A DNA stretch of 64,000 nucleotides, taken from assembly GCA_028281325.1 (NCBI GenBank), contig JANQKC010000027.1, positions 1-64,000 of the forward strand, written 5' to 3'. A program made the position numbers and the translations under genes. A model generated the notes under the pieces. That model was not told the origin of the DNA and did not search any database. It saw nothing but the letters and a program-made list of their open reading frames with translations. Each line of letters begins with the position of its first letter. The first letter of the stretch is position 1. The DNA comes from Alphaproteobacteria bacterium. GTDB taxonomy: Bacteria; Pseudomonadota; Alphaproteobacteria; UBA8366. This document shows positions 18,533 through 27,215 of the stretch, one piece after another.

Positions 18533-20791
18533 TTGGCAAAGAAGTTAAAGAAGGACTCGCCGCGTCCTACGAAGCGGCAACTCATTGAATTCATAACCGA
18601 AAATTCTGGCAACCCGAGCCGACGCGAAATTGCGCGGGCCTTTCGCCTGCATGCCTCCGACCGGGCTTGGTTGCGCGCAACGCTCAAGGAGCTCGAAGAC
18701 GACGGAGAGATAGAGCGCAAACGCGGCAAACGCGTCGGCCCGCCGGGCCGGCTGCCGCCGGTCGCCGTCATCGAAGTCACCCATGTGGGCGATGACGGCG
18801 ACGTGTTTTGCCGCCCAACCGCCGCCCCGGCGGACGGCGACGGGGACACCCAAGACGACGACATCACGATCCGGCTGCGCGGCGACCGTGGCCGGCCGGC
18901 GACCGCCGGCGTCGGCGACCGGCTGCTGGCGCGGCTGTCCCGCGTCGCGAAGAACGACTATGACGCCCGCACCATCCGCAAGCTCGGCAGCGGGCCGCGC
19001 GACTTCATCGGGGTCTATGAAGGCAGCGGACGGCACGGCAGCGTGCGCCCGGTCGACCGGCGCATCCGCACCGTCTACGACGTATCGGCGCGGAACAGCC
19101 AAAACGCCGAAGACGGCGATTATGTCCGGGCGGAAGCGATGGGCGGCGGCCACCGCCGCACGGCGCGCGTCATCGAACGGCTCGGCTCCGGACGCGATCC
19201 CAAGGTTTTCAGCCTCGTCGCCCTGCACAGCCGAGACATCCCCATCGATTTCCCGGCGGATGCGATCAGCCAATCGGAAGGCCTCGTAGCCCCCCCCCTG
19301 GGCAAACGAACCGACCTCCGCCACGTGCCGCTGGTTACCATCGACGGCGCCGACGCCCGCGATTTCGACGATGCCGTTTGGGCGACGCCCGACGACAGCC
19401 CGAAGAACAAGGGCGGCTGGCACGCCATCGTGGCGATCGCCGACGTGACTTGGTATGTGCGGCCGGACGATCCCTTGGACCGGGCGGCGCGCGACCGCGG
19501 CAACTCGATCTACTTTCCCGACCGGGTTGTGCCGATGTTGCCGGAACGCCTGTCGAACGGCCTCTGCTCGCTGCGCCCGGACGAGGAACGCGCCTGCCTC
19601 GCCGTTCACCTGTGGATCGACGCGAAAGGCAAGATGATCCGCCATAAATTCGTCCGCGGACTCATGCGGTCCGCCGCGCGCCTGACCTACGAGCAGGCGC
19701 AGAATGCAATCGACGGCGTCACCGACGAGACGACCGCGCCGATCCTGGAGACCGTCATCCAACCGCTGTTCGGCGTCTACGAAGCGTTGCTCAAAGCCCG
19801 CAAAGGACGCGGCACGCTGGACTTGGACCTGCCTGAGCGGCGAATCGTGCTGGACGACGCCGGCCATGTCACCGCCATCGTGCCGCGCGCCCGGCTCGAC
19901 AGCCACCGGCTGATCGAGGAGTTGATGATCGCGGCCAATGTCGCCGCCGCCGAAACCCTGCAAAAGGCGGAGATACCGGTCCCCCGCCGAATCCACGAGG
20001 CCCCGGATTCCGAAGCGCTCGAAGCGCTGCGGCAATCGCTGGATGCTTTCGGCATCCGCCTGGCGAAAGGCGCGGTGGTCAAACCGGCGCTGTTCGCGGG
20101 AATCCTGGAACAGGCCGAAGGGACCGATTTCGCCGCCATGGTCAACGACCTGGTCCTGCGCAGTCAGACCCAGGCCTTTTACGGCGCCGACGACGAAGGC
20201 CATTTCGGCTTGGCGCTGCGGCGTTATTGCCATTTCACCTCGCCGATCCGCCGCTATGCCGACGTGCTGGTTCATCGGGCCTTGGTCTCGGCGTTGAAAC
20301 TCGGCGAAGGCGGCCTCAGCAAACCCGATATCGACAAGATCGACGAAACCTCCGAGCATATCTCCATGACCGAACGGCGGGCCGCGTTTGCGGAGCGGGA
20401 CACCACCGACCGGCTCACCACGGCATACCTCGCGGATCAGGTGGGCGCCCAGTTCAGCGCCCGGATTTCAGGCGTGGCTCGGTTCGGCGTCTTCGTCCGC
20501 CTCGATGAGACCGGCGCGGACGGGCTCGTTCCCATGCGGTCCTTGCCGAACGACTGGTATGACCATGACGAGGTCGGCCACCGGCTGGTCGGCGAGAAAT
20601 CGGGCCTGACCTTCGCCCTCGGCGAGACGGTCACCGTCGAACTGATGGAAGCGGATGTCGCGACCGGCAGCCTCGCCTTCGCGATCGTCGGTAGCGGGGA
20701 AAAGACGGAGAAGAAACCCGGTAGGGGCCGCCCGCCGCGACGGCGCGGATCATCCCGAAAGACCAGGGGCAGGCGTAAACGAGGTAAGTAA
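18533..20791 (+). CDS. rnr: Ribonuclease R
   Basis: RNase R is a processive 3'-5' exonuclease that degrades structured RNA. Domain order is an N-terminal winged helix (RREIARAFRLHASDRAWLR), cold-shock OB folds, the RNB catalytic core (TIDGADARDFDDAVWA), an S1 domain (FSARISGVARFGVFVRLDETGADGLV) and a basic tail (GRGRPPRRRG). The start is TTG at 18533, only 5 bp after the topA stop, so translation is probably coupled. The 752-residue length is normal. A topA-rnr pairing is common in alphaproteobacteria. Confidence 0.96.
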   Translation: MAKKLKKDSPRPTKRQLIEFITENSGNPSRREIARAFRLHASDRAWLRATLKELEDDGEIERKRGKRVGPPGRLPPVAVIEVTHVGDDGDVFCRPTAAPADGDGDTQDDDITIRLRGDRGRPATAGVGDRLLARLSRVAKNDYDARTIRKLGSGPRDFIGVYEGSGRHGSVRPVDRRIRTVYDVSARNSQNAEDGDYVRAEAMGGGHRRTARVIERLGSGRDPKVFSLVALHSRDIPIDFPADAISQSEGLVAPPLGKRTDLRHVPLVTIDGADARDFDDAVWATPDDSPKNKGGWHAIVAIADVTWYVRPDDPLDRAARDRGNSIYFPDRVVPMLPERLSNGLCSLRPDEERACLAVHLWIDAKGKMIRHKFVRGLMRSAARLTYEQAQNAIDGVTDETTAPILETVIQPLFGVYEALLKARKGRGTLDLDLPERRIVLDDAGHVTAIVPRARLDSHRLIEELMIAANVAAAETLQKAEIPVPRRIHEAPDSEALEALRQSLDAFGIRLAKGAVVKPALFAGILEQAEGTDFAAMVNDLVLRSQTQAFYGADDEGHFGLALRRYCHFTSPIRRYADVLVHRALVSALKLGEGGLSKPDIDKIDETSEHISMTERRAAFAERDTTDRLTTAYLADQVGAQFSARISGVARFGVFVRLDETGADGLVPMRSLPNDWYDHDEVGHRLVGEKSGLTFALGETVTVELMEADVATGSLAFAIVGSGEKTEKKPGRGRPPRRRGSSRKTRGRRKRGK

Positions 20792-20890
20792 CCCGGACAA
20801 GCTTAACACCCGCGCGATATCCCGCTAACCTGTCCTCAGATCGGCATAGAACCGACGTGAAATTTTGTTGGCAGGGGTCAACGGTCAGGT

Positions 20891-22513
20891 ATGAAACGGC
20901 GCGCTTCGGAGTTTTCCTCGCACGCCGCCAAGCCGGGATGGCGGGAGCCCGCCGCACCGGCAACGCGGTCGCTGACGGCCATCAAAGCCGTCATAGCCCC
21001 CATGACAGTGGCGTTCCTGCTGGGATGTTCGGCCCCGGACAGTAACTTAGCGCCGTATTCTCAGATCAGTTCCGAACAGATGCTGCGCGCCGGCTTCGCC
21101 GACATCCAACAAATATACATCGACGAACCCAAGGTTGCCGATCTCGCGATCGCGGGGCTCCGGGGGCTGCGCAAGATCGACCCGGACATGGACGTCGTCC
21201 AGAAATCCGATCTGGTCACCATCCGGCATGGCGGCACCGTCGCCGGTTTCGCCCATACGCCGAAGGATAACGACCCCTACGCCTGGGCCACCATCGTCTC
21301 GAAATTGATGGACGACGGCCGCAAACTGTCCCCGAAGCTCGGCCGGGCCCGGACCGAAGACATCTATACGGCGCTGTTCGACAGCCTCGCGACGAATCTC
21401 GATCCCTATTCCCGCTATTCGGGGGCCGACGAGGCGCAGGACAACCGGGCTAATCGCGACGGCTTCGGCGGCATCGGCGTGACCATCGTGCCGCATGCCG
21501 ACGGCGTGGAAATCACCGACGTCGTCAGCGGATTGCCGGCGGATCGTGCGGGACTTCAGCGCGGCGACCGTATCCTGTCGATCAACGGCCGCGGGATCGC
21601 GAGCCTCGGGTTGCGGCGGATCGCGCGGCTTCTCCAAGGGCCGGTCGGCCGCTCGGTGGACCTGGCGGTCCGGCGCAAGAACAATCCCGCTTCCTTGCAG
21701 ATGTCGGTGCCGCGCGCCCATATCACGCCGCAATCGGTCTTCTTTCGTCTGGAGGACGACGTCGCGGTCATCGAGATCGCCAGCTTCAATTCCGAAACGG
21801 CATCGTCGGTGGCGCAATCGGTCTTTCGCGCGCGCCACCAAAAGGGCGTCAACCTGCGCGGGATCGTTCTGGACCTTCGGGACAATCCCGGCGGCCTGCT
21901 GCATCAGGCGGTACGGATCGCCGATCTCTTTATCGAGCAAGGCCGGATCGTCTCGACGCGCGGCCGGCACCGCGACAGCCTGCAATATTTCGACGCCACA
22001 TCGGGCGATATCGCGAACAACCTGCCGATGGCGGTCCTACTGAACGGCTATTCGGCATCGGCCGCCGAGATATTGGCGGCCGCGTTGCAGGACAACAAAC
22101 GCGCCATCCTGATCGGCACCACCAGCTACGGCAAAGGAACCGTCCAAACCGTCCTGCGCATGCCGAATGACGGCGAACTCGTCCTGACCTGGGCCCGGCT
22201 CTATGCACCCTCCGGATACAACATGAACGGCTTGGGGGTCGTGCCTACGATCTGCACGACGAGAAAGGGCAACGCCGAGGACTTGGTGCGGCAGGCATTG
22301 ACAGCCGACAAAAGCGGTTCGCACCAGATGCTGTCGATTCGCCGGGCGTATAAGACCGCGAGCGTGACGGACCGCAAACGGGTGACGTCATACTGCCCGG
22401 CGTCCGCCAGTCGGCAAGGTGATATCGACCTGAAGGTTGCCAGGATGCTGCTAACCGTGCAGAAACGCTATATGCGAACGATCCATCTGGCGCGCACGAC
22501 GAATGGTTTCTGA
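20891..22513 (+). CDS. S41 family C-terminal processing peptidase, predicted lipoprotein
   Basis: The 540-residue protein has a PDZ domain (about residues 195-275, GIGVTIVPHADGVEI) and an S41 tail-specific protease domain. The Ser/Lys dyad is visible in NGYSASAAEIL and TTSYGKGTVQ. A hydrophobic stretch ending FLLGC (Cys46) reads as a lipobox, so the enzyme is probably anchored on the periplasmic side. The leader before it is unusually long and basic. The in-frame ATG at 21002 would give only a very short leader. Members trim exported or cell-wall-related proteins. It overlaps the Nudix gene by 11 bp. Confidence 0.88.
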   Translation: MKRRASEFSSHAAKPGWREPAAPATRSLTAIKAVIAPMTVAFLLGCSAPDSNLAPYSQISSEQMLRAGFADIQQIYIDEPKVADLAIAGLRGLRKIDPDMDVVQKSDLVTIRHGGTVAGFAHTPKDNDPYAWATIVSKLMDDGRKLSPKLGRARTEDIYTALFDSLATNLDPYSRYSGADEAQDNRANRDGFGGIGVTIVPHADGVEITDVVSGLPADRAGLQRGDRILSINGRGIASLGLRRIARLLQGPVGRSVDLAVRRKNNPASLQMSVPRAHITPQSVFFRLEDDVAVIEIASFNSETASSVAQSVFRARHQKGVNLRGIVLDLRDNPGGLLHQAVRIADLFIEQGRIVSTRGRHRDSLQYFDATSGDIANNLPMAVLLNGYSASAAEILAAALQDNKRAILIGTTSYGKGTVQTVLRMPNDGELVLTWARLYAPSGYNMNGLGVVPTICTTRKGNAEDLVRQALTADKSGSHQMLSIRRAYKTASVTDRKRVTSYCPASASRQGDIDLKVARMLLTVQKRYMRTIHLARTTNGF

Positions 22514-23213
22514 CGGCCCCTCCCCCGGCGACGAACAATCCCAAGACGCAGTAACGCCACGCGACGCGGCGAGCCTTGTGCTGCTGCGCGACGGCGCGCG
22601 CGGCCTCGAAGTGCTGATGGGCAAGCGCCCCGACTCGTCCCGCTTCATGCCGGGGGTATACGTCTTTCCCGGCGGCGGCGTGGAGGAAGACGACTTCAGC
22701 CTGGAGACCGACTTTCCCCTGCCCGACCATGTCGTCGAACGGATGGCGCGGCAAAGCGAAGAACAGATGGCGCGGGCGCTCGCCTGGGCCGCCGTCCGCG
22801 AGACCTGGGAAGAGACCGGCATCTTGTTGGGCGCGCCTGGCCCGGCGCCGAATCCAGGCAACTGCGAGACCTTGACGGCCTATGCAGAGGCCGGACTGGC
22901 GCCCGACCTGACCGGCATCGACTACCTCATGCGCGCGGTCACGCCGCCCTACCTGCCGATCCGCTTCAATACCCGGTTCTTCATCGTCGACGCCGGCCAA
23001 GCCCAAGGCCGCCTCGAACCGCGCCCGGAATTGGAACACGTCCGCTGGCATCGCATCGAAGAGGCGGTCGACCTTCATATCATCAACGTGACGGGGATTG
23101 TCCTGGAGACGGCGCTGCAATACTGGCGGGAGAGGCCTAAGCCGGACGCGAGCCGGCCGTCGCCCATGTTCACCCAATACACGCCCGGCGAAATCGTGCT
23201 CCGTGATGAATAG
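22503..23213 (+). CDS. NUDIX hydrolase with an insert in the Nudix box (NUDT19/RP2p-like)
   Basis: The Nudix box is split. GGGVEEDD is followed about 30 residues later by AAVRETWEETGILLG, with a helical insert between. This arrangement is known in the NUDT8/NUDT19-type branch, some members of which hydrolyse CoA derivatives. The substrate here is not established. The N-terminal 20 residues are low-complexity. The ATG lies inside the end of the S41 peptidase gene (11-bp overlap). The 236-residue length fits bacterial members. Confidence 0.85.
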   Translation: MVSDGPSPGDEQSQDAVTPRDAASLVLLRDGARGLEVLMGKRPDSSRFMPGVYVFPGGGVEEDDFSLETDFPLPDHVVERMARQSEEQMARALAWAAVRETWEETGILLGAPGPAPNPGNCETLTAYAEAGLAPDLTGIDYLMRAVTPPYLPIRFNTRFFIVDAGQAQGRLEPRPELEHVRWHRIEEAVDLHIINVTGIVLETALQYWRERPKPDASRPSPMFTQYTPGEIVLRDE

Positions 23214-23291
23214 GCTTGACTTGCGGCGCGGCAACTGTCATTTAGCGCGGTAGAAGAACGTTCAAAACCCTTGTATTAACGGGCGTTTACC

Positions 23292-23459
23292 ATGGCTAAA
23301 CCAAGCACGATCCTGGTCAAGTTAGTGAGCACGGCGGACACTGGTTACTATTACGTAACCAAGAAAAATCCGCGGAATCAGACCGAAAAGATGGAATTCA
23401 AGAAATACGATCCGGTGGCGCGCAAGCATGTCCTGTTCAAGGAAGGACGCATCAAGTAG
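23292..23459 (+). CDS. rpmG: 50S ribosomal protein L33
   Basis: A 55-residue ORF too short for the track reads [20 protein letters not shown] and ends FKEGRIK, the standard L33. It lacks the CxxC pairs of zinc-binding L33 paralogues, so it is the C-minus type, consistent with a constitutive gene. Upstream, TTGACT at 23216-23221 followed after 17 bp by CATTTA is a possible but weak promoter. A strong terminator follows 28 bp after the stop, so the gene is probably monocistronic. Confidence 0.95.
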   Translation: MAKPSTILVKLVSTADTGYYYVTKKNPRNQTEKMEFKKYDPVARKHVLFKEGRIK

Positions 23460-23487
23460 CCGTTTCGGGTTCGGTAGGTTGCCGTAA

Positions 23488-23512
23488 GGCCGCCCTTCCG
23501 GCGGCCTTTTTT
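23488..23512 (+). terminator. Rho-independent terminator of rpmG
   Basis: A perfect 7-bp stem GGCCGCC / GGCGGCC with a 5-base loop is followed immediately by six T residues. It sits between rpmG and the convergent divK gene. Confidence 0.9.
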
Positions 23513-23537
23513 GATGAACGACGCGTCGTAACGGGCC

Positions 23538-23903
23538 TCAGTTCAGGTATTTTTCGACCGTCTCCAGGAAGTTGGCGACCGAGATGGGTTTGGAGATATA
23601 CGCCTCGCAGCCCCCTTCCCGAATCTTCTCCTCGTCCCCTTTCATGGCGAATGCCGTCACAGCGATCACCGGGATGGATCGAAGCTCCTCGTCTTCCTTC
23701 AGCCACTTCGTGACCTCGAGGCCGGAAACCTCCGGAAGTTGAATATCCATCAGAATCAAGTCCGGCCGATGGGTCCGCGCCAGCTTCAGCGCTTCCATAC
23801 CATCTTGCGATTGCAGTACGTCATAGCCTTGCGCCTCCAAGAGGTCATGGAAGAGCTTCATATTTAATTCATTATCTTCGACGACGAGAATCGACTTAGC
23901 CAT
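23538..23903 (-). CDS. divK: Single-domain response regulator DivK
   Basis: DivK is a stand-alone receiver that, in Caulobacter and relatives, links the PleC/DivJ kinases to CtrA control of the cell cycle. The 121-residue protein matches closely: acidic pocket VEDN, phospho-acceptor Asp53 in [10 protein letters not shown], Thr83 in [14 protein letters not shown] and Lys105 in SKPIS. The track starts at a TTG (23906), but the ATG at 23903 is the family start. No output domain is attached, and pleD is not adjacent in the visible sequence. Confidence 0.93.
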   Translation of the reverse strand: MAKSILVVEDNELNMKLFHDLLEAQGYDVLQSQDGMEALKLARTHRPDLILMDIQLPEVSGLEVTKWLKEDEELRSIPVIAVTAFAMKGDEEKIREGGCEAYISKPISVANFLETVEKYLN

Positions 23904-24060
23904 CAAATATGCCTTTGCACATAATTATACGGTGCATGACCCTATGTATTACTCGCCCGGCAAAACCGGCGCAATGGGCAAGACCGCCAATTAAAGGGAC
24001 AAGAGACCCAACCGCACCGATGGCTGGACCCGAGGCCGCTGTGATAGTCTGATCGAAGAC

Positions 24061-24984
24061 ATGTCCAAGTTTCGCATCGGCGTAGATATCGGCGGCACGA
24101 AAATCGAAGCCGCAGCCCTTGACCGGGACGGCGCCTTCGTCGTCCGGCGGCGGGTTGCGACGCCACAAAACGATTACCCCGCCGCGCTCGACAGCATCGT
24201 CAACCTCGTTCGGTCGGTTGAATCGGAAATCGGCGAGCAGGCATCGGCGGGGTTCGGCATTCCCGGGACGATCTCGCCGGCAACGGGCGTCGTCAAGAAC
24301 GCGTTTAACTCGCCCTTCAACGGGTATCCGCTCGACCGCGATATCGTGGACCGCCTGGGCCGGCCCATTCGAATGATGAACGACGCCAACTGTTTCGCCT
24401 TGTCCGAAGCGGTCGACGGGGCCGCCGCCGGCGCGAAAGTGGTCTTCGGCGTCATTCTTGGGACGGGATGCGGCGGCGGGATCGTGATCGACGGACGGCC
24501 TCTTCGCGGCCTCAACGCCATCGCGGGCGAATGGGGCCACAATCCGCTGCCATGGCTCGACGCGATGGACCAGCCAGCCCGCATCTGCAGTTGCGGCAAG
24601 ACCGGCTGTATCGAAACCTACCTCTCCGGCACCGGGTTCGCGGCGCATCACAACGCCGCCGCCGGGACGAGCCTGGAGGCGCACGAGATCGTCGACTTGG
24701 CATCTTCGGGCGACGAGATCGCCCGCCGAAGTTTCGATCAATACCAGGACCGGCTGGCCCGGGCGCTTGCGAGCATCATCAATGTGCTGGACCCGGATGT
24801 CATCGTCCTGGGCGGCGGCATGTCGAACGCGTCCGCCCTCTACGCCGCTGTGCCGGCGCGCTGGACAGAGTGGGTGTTCTCCGATCGGGTCGAGACCCGC
24901 CTCGTGCCCCCGTCCTACGGCGACTCGAGCGGCGTACGGGGCGCCGCATGGCTCTGGCCCAGGGATTCCGGGGGAGACGGATGA
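24061..24984 (+). CDS. ROK family sugar kinase (N-acetylglucosamine kinase/fructokinase-like)
   Basis: The protein has the ROK fold: ATP-binding DIGGTKIEAAALD at the N-terminus, NDANCFALSEA, the GTGCGGGIVIDG phosphate loop, and the ROK zinc motif GHN followed by CSCGKTGCIETYLSG. The 307-residue length is normal for NagK/Mak-type kinases that phosphorylate hexoses or amino sugars. It is not a repressor because there is no N-terminal HTH. It is coupled to dinB by an ATGA overlap. The exact sugar is not deducible. Confidence 0.9.
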   Translation: MSKFRIGVDIGGTKIEAAALDRDGAFVVRRRVATPQNDYPAALDSIVNLVRSVESEIGEQASAGFGIPGTISPATGVVKNAFNSPFNGYPLDRDIVDRLGRPIRMMNDANCFALSEAVDGAAAGAKVVFGVILGTGCGGGIVIDGRPLRGLNAIAGEWGHNPLPWLDAMDQPARICSCGKTGCIETYLSGTGFAAHHNAAAGTSLEAHEIVDLASSGDEIARRSFDQYQDRLARALASIINVLDPDVIVLGGGMSNASALYAAVPARWTEWVFSDRVETRLVPPSYGDSSGVRGAAWLWPRDSGGDG

Positions 24985-26258
24985 GCGATATCCCGTATAT
25001 CTGTCGCGACTGTCTCGCCACCTTCACCGAACCGGAGGGAGCGACGCCGCGGCGGCGCTGCGCCGAATGCGGTTCACCGCGGATTATCGGGCATCCGGAA
25101 CTGCATGATCTGGCGATCGCGCATATCGACTGCGACGCTTTCTACGCATCGGTCGAAAAGCGCGATAACCCCGCCCTGACGAACAAACCGGTCATCGTCG
25201 GCGGCGGCCGGCGCGGGGTCGTGGCGGCGGCCTGCTATGTGGCGCGGCTCTATGGCGTCCGTTCGGCAATGCCCATGTTCAAGGCGCTTCAGGCCTGTCC
25301 GGACGCCGTGGTGATCCGCCCGGACATGGCGAAGTACCGCGAGGCCGGCATGCAGATCCGCGAGTTAATGCGGAGCGTGACCCCGCTGGTGCAGCCGCTG
25401 TCGATCGACGAGGCGTTCCTCGATCTGACCGGAACCGAAGCGCTGCACCGGGGCAGTCCCGCCTTGACCCTGGCGCGGCTCGTCCTGCGGATCGAGGGCG
25501 AAGCGCATGTCACCGCCAGCATCGGCCTCAGCTACAACAAATTCCTGGCGAAGATCGCCTCCGACCTAAACAAGCCGAAGGGGTTCGCCGTGATCGGCCG
25601 CGCCGAGGCGCAGCCCTTCCTCGCCCCGCAGCCAGTCGGCATTCTTTGGGGCGTGGGGAAGTCATTGCAGTCCAAGCTGCGCCGGGACGGCATCACGACC
25701 ATCGGCCAACTTCAACAACGCGACGAGCCGGACCTCGTCGCGCGCTACGGCTCGATCGGCAGCCGGCTGTATCACTTCTCCCGCGGCGAGGACGACCGCA
25801 AGGTCACGCCGAATTCGCCGACCAAGAGCATTTCCGCCGAGACCACCTTCGGGGTCGACATCGCGGAAGCCGGCGAGTTGGCCGAACGGATTTGGCCGCT
25901 CTGCCAAAGAGTGGCCGACCGGCTGATGGCGAAACGGCTGGCGGGGCAAACGGTGACGTTGAAGCTGAAGAGCGCCGACTTTCAAATCATCACGCGAAGC
26001 CGCCGCATCCGCGAACCGACCCAGCGTGCGGAAGCCCTATACCAGACCGCCCTTCCCTTAATCGAAAAGGAAGCGGACGGGCGACTCTTTCGACTGATCG
26101 GTATCGGAGCGGCCGACTTGACCGACCCGCATGAAGCCGACCTGCCCGACCTTTTCTCGGCCGATACGACGGGTCCGGATAGGACCGAAAAGGCCCTGGA
26201 TGCGGCTCAAGAGAAATTGGGCAAGGGCGTGGTCCGCCGCGCCCGGCATGCGACCTAA
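24981..26258 (+). CDS. dinB: DNA polymerase IV with N-terminal zinc ribbon
   Basis: Y-family translesion polymerase. The palm motifs AHIDCDAFYASVEKRDNP and SIDEAFLDLTGTE carry the catalytic acids, and the little-finger region starts near KSISAETTFG. Before the palm are about 35 extra residues with two CxxC pairs (CRDC and CAEC), a zinc ribbon seen in many alphaproteobacterial DinB proteins. The track extends this frame back to 24468 inside the ROK gene. The ATG at 24981, overlapping the ROK stop, is the credible start and gives 425 residues. No LexA box was found upstream, so SOS control is not shown. Confidence 0.92.
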   Translation: MSDIPYICRDCLATFTEPEGATPRRRCAECGSPRIIGHPELHDLAIAHIDCDAFYASVEKRDNPALTNKPVIVGGGRRGVVAAACYVARLYGVRSAMPMFKALQACPDAVVIRPDMAKYREAGMQIRELMRSVTPLVQPLSIDEAFLDLTGTEALHRGSPALTLARLVLRIEGEAHVTASIGLSYNKFLAKIASDLNKPKGFAVIGRAEAQPFLAPQPVGILWGVGKSLQSKLRRDGITTIGQLQQRDEPDLVARYGSIGSRLYHFSRGEDDRKVTPNSPTKSISAETTFGVDIAEAGELAERIWPLCQRVADRLMAKRLAGQTVTLKLKSADFQIITRSRRIREPTQRAEALYQTALPLIEKEADGRLFRLIGIGAADLTDPHEADLPDLFSADTTGPDRTEKALDAAQEKLGKGVVRRARHAT

Positions 26259-26259
26259 A

Positions 26260-27108
26260 TCAGCAGCTTGCTTTCTTCAACGGTTCGAACAATTTCAATT
26301 GTCCTCTCACCGTGAAGTCGCCGTAGTTCATCGTCAGTTCCGGCACAACGCCGTTTTTCTGCAGATAGATCGCCATCTCGAATTCGGGCATCGCCGCCTT
26401 TCCGTCCTGTGGGAACACGGCGATGTTGACCGGCCACACCGGCTGCGCCGCGGACAACACGTCCGGCTTACCGCCCGGCGGCAGGGCCCGTTGCGGCAAA
26501 ATGAAGGCGCTCATCGTCGACGGGCCTTCGACTTCGGCGCCATCGAATACGGGCCGGCGGTCGAATTTATCGCCGGCCGCCGCCTTGCGCATCAACTCCA
26601 GCGTATGGGCCGTCGGAAAGGACGTGCCGGCCGGCAAGGCGATGGTCTTCTTGCCGGGCTTTTCGAATGTCGCCACGCCGGGACCGCCGATCCGCTCCAA
26701 GCTCGCCTTGCCTTCGACTTCGCCGTCATCCGCCGACCCGGCACCGCCGGTCGATCGTTTGACATAGAACCGGTATTGGAGGCCGTCCTTCGATTCCCAG
26801 TTCGCATAACTTGCGGATATCTGCACCGGCGAGCCGTCGCCGCGCACGACCTGCATGACATAGCGCTGCTCGATGATCCAGCCGTCGCAGCTATCGGCCC
26901 AGTCGTAGCTGAGCACCCCGGTCACGTCGATCACGCCGCTGCCGGACCGCGTCTTTTCCAGCTTCAACTCATAGCCGGCGCGGTGGGGAATGATGTCGTT
27001 CTTCGCGGCGGCCGCGGCGATCGCCGGCCCCCACGACACCGCACACGCCGCGACCATTCCGGCTAGGCCCGCACGCATTCCAATAGGGCTTGTTCGCATG
27101 TTCAGCAC
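26260..27108 (-). CDS. eipB: EipB-like cell envelope protein (DUF1849)
   Basis: This exported protein of up to 282 residues has a signal peptide (AGLAGMVAACAVSW...AIAAAA) and a mature start resembling PHRAGYELKL. Two cysteines are diagnostic: Cys74 in DSCDGW and the C-terminal residue Cys282, corresponding to the disulfide pair of Brucella EipB, a periplasmic beta-spiral protein needed for envelope integrity. The start is uncertain. GTG at 27108 has GGAGG 11 bases upstream, while ATG at 27099 is three codons later. It is convergent with dinB with a 1-bp gap. Confidence 0.85.
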   Translation of the reverse strand: MLNMRTSPIGMRAGLAGMVAACAVSWGPAIAAAAAKNDIIPHRAGYELKLEKTRSGSGVIDVTGVLSYDWADSCDGWIIEQRYVMQVVRGDGSPVQISASYANWESKDGLQYRFYVKRSTGGAGSADDGEVEGKASLERIGGPGVATFEKPGKKTIALPAGTSFPTAHTLELMRKAAAGDKFDRRPVFDGAEVEGPSTMSAFILPQRALPPGGKPDVLSAAQPVWPVNIAVFPQDGKAAMPEFEMAIYLQKNGVVPELTMNYGDFTVRGQLKLFEPLKKASC

Positions 27109-27215
27109 AATCTCATAAGCCTCCGTGACCCACTATATGGTGCCGGTGCAAGCGTTCTACCACAATCGCCGGGAAAATCGGATCATACCATGACGACAAT
27201 GTTACCGAGTTCTTC

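Noticed and set aside
18545-20359. 604-residue minus-strand ORF opposite rnr
   Set aside because: It is a long shadow of a high-GC gene. The composition is atypical and the RNase R frame is fully conserved.
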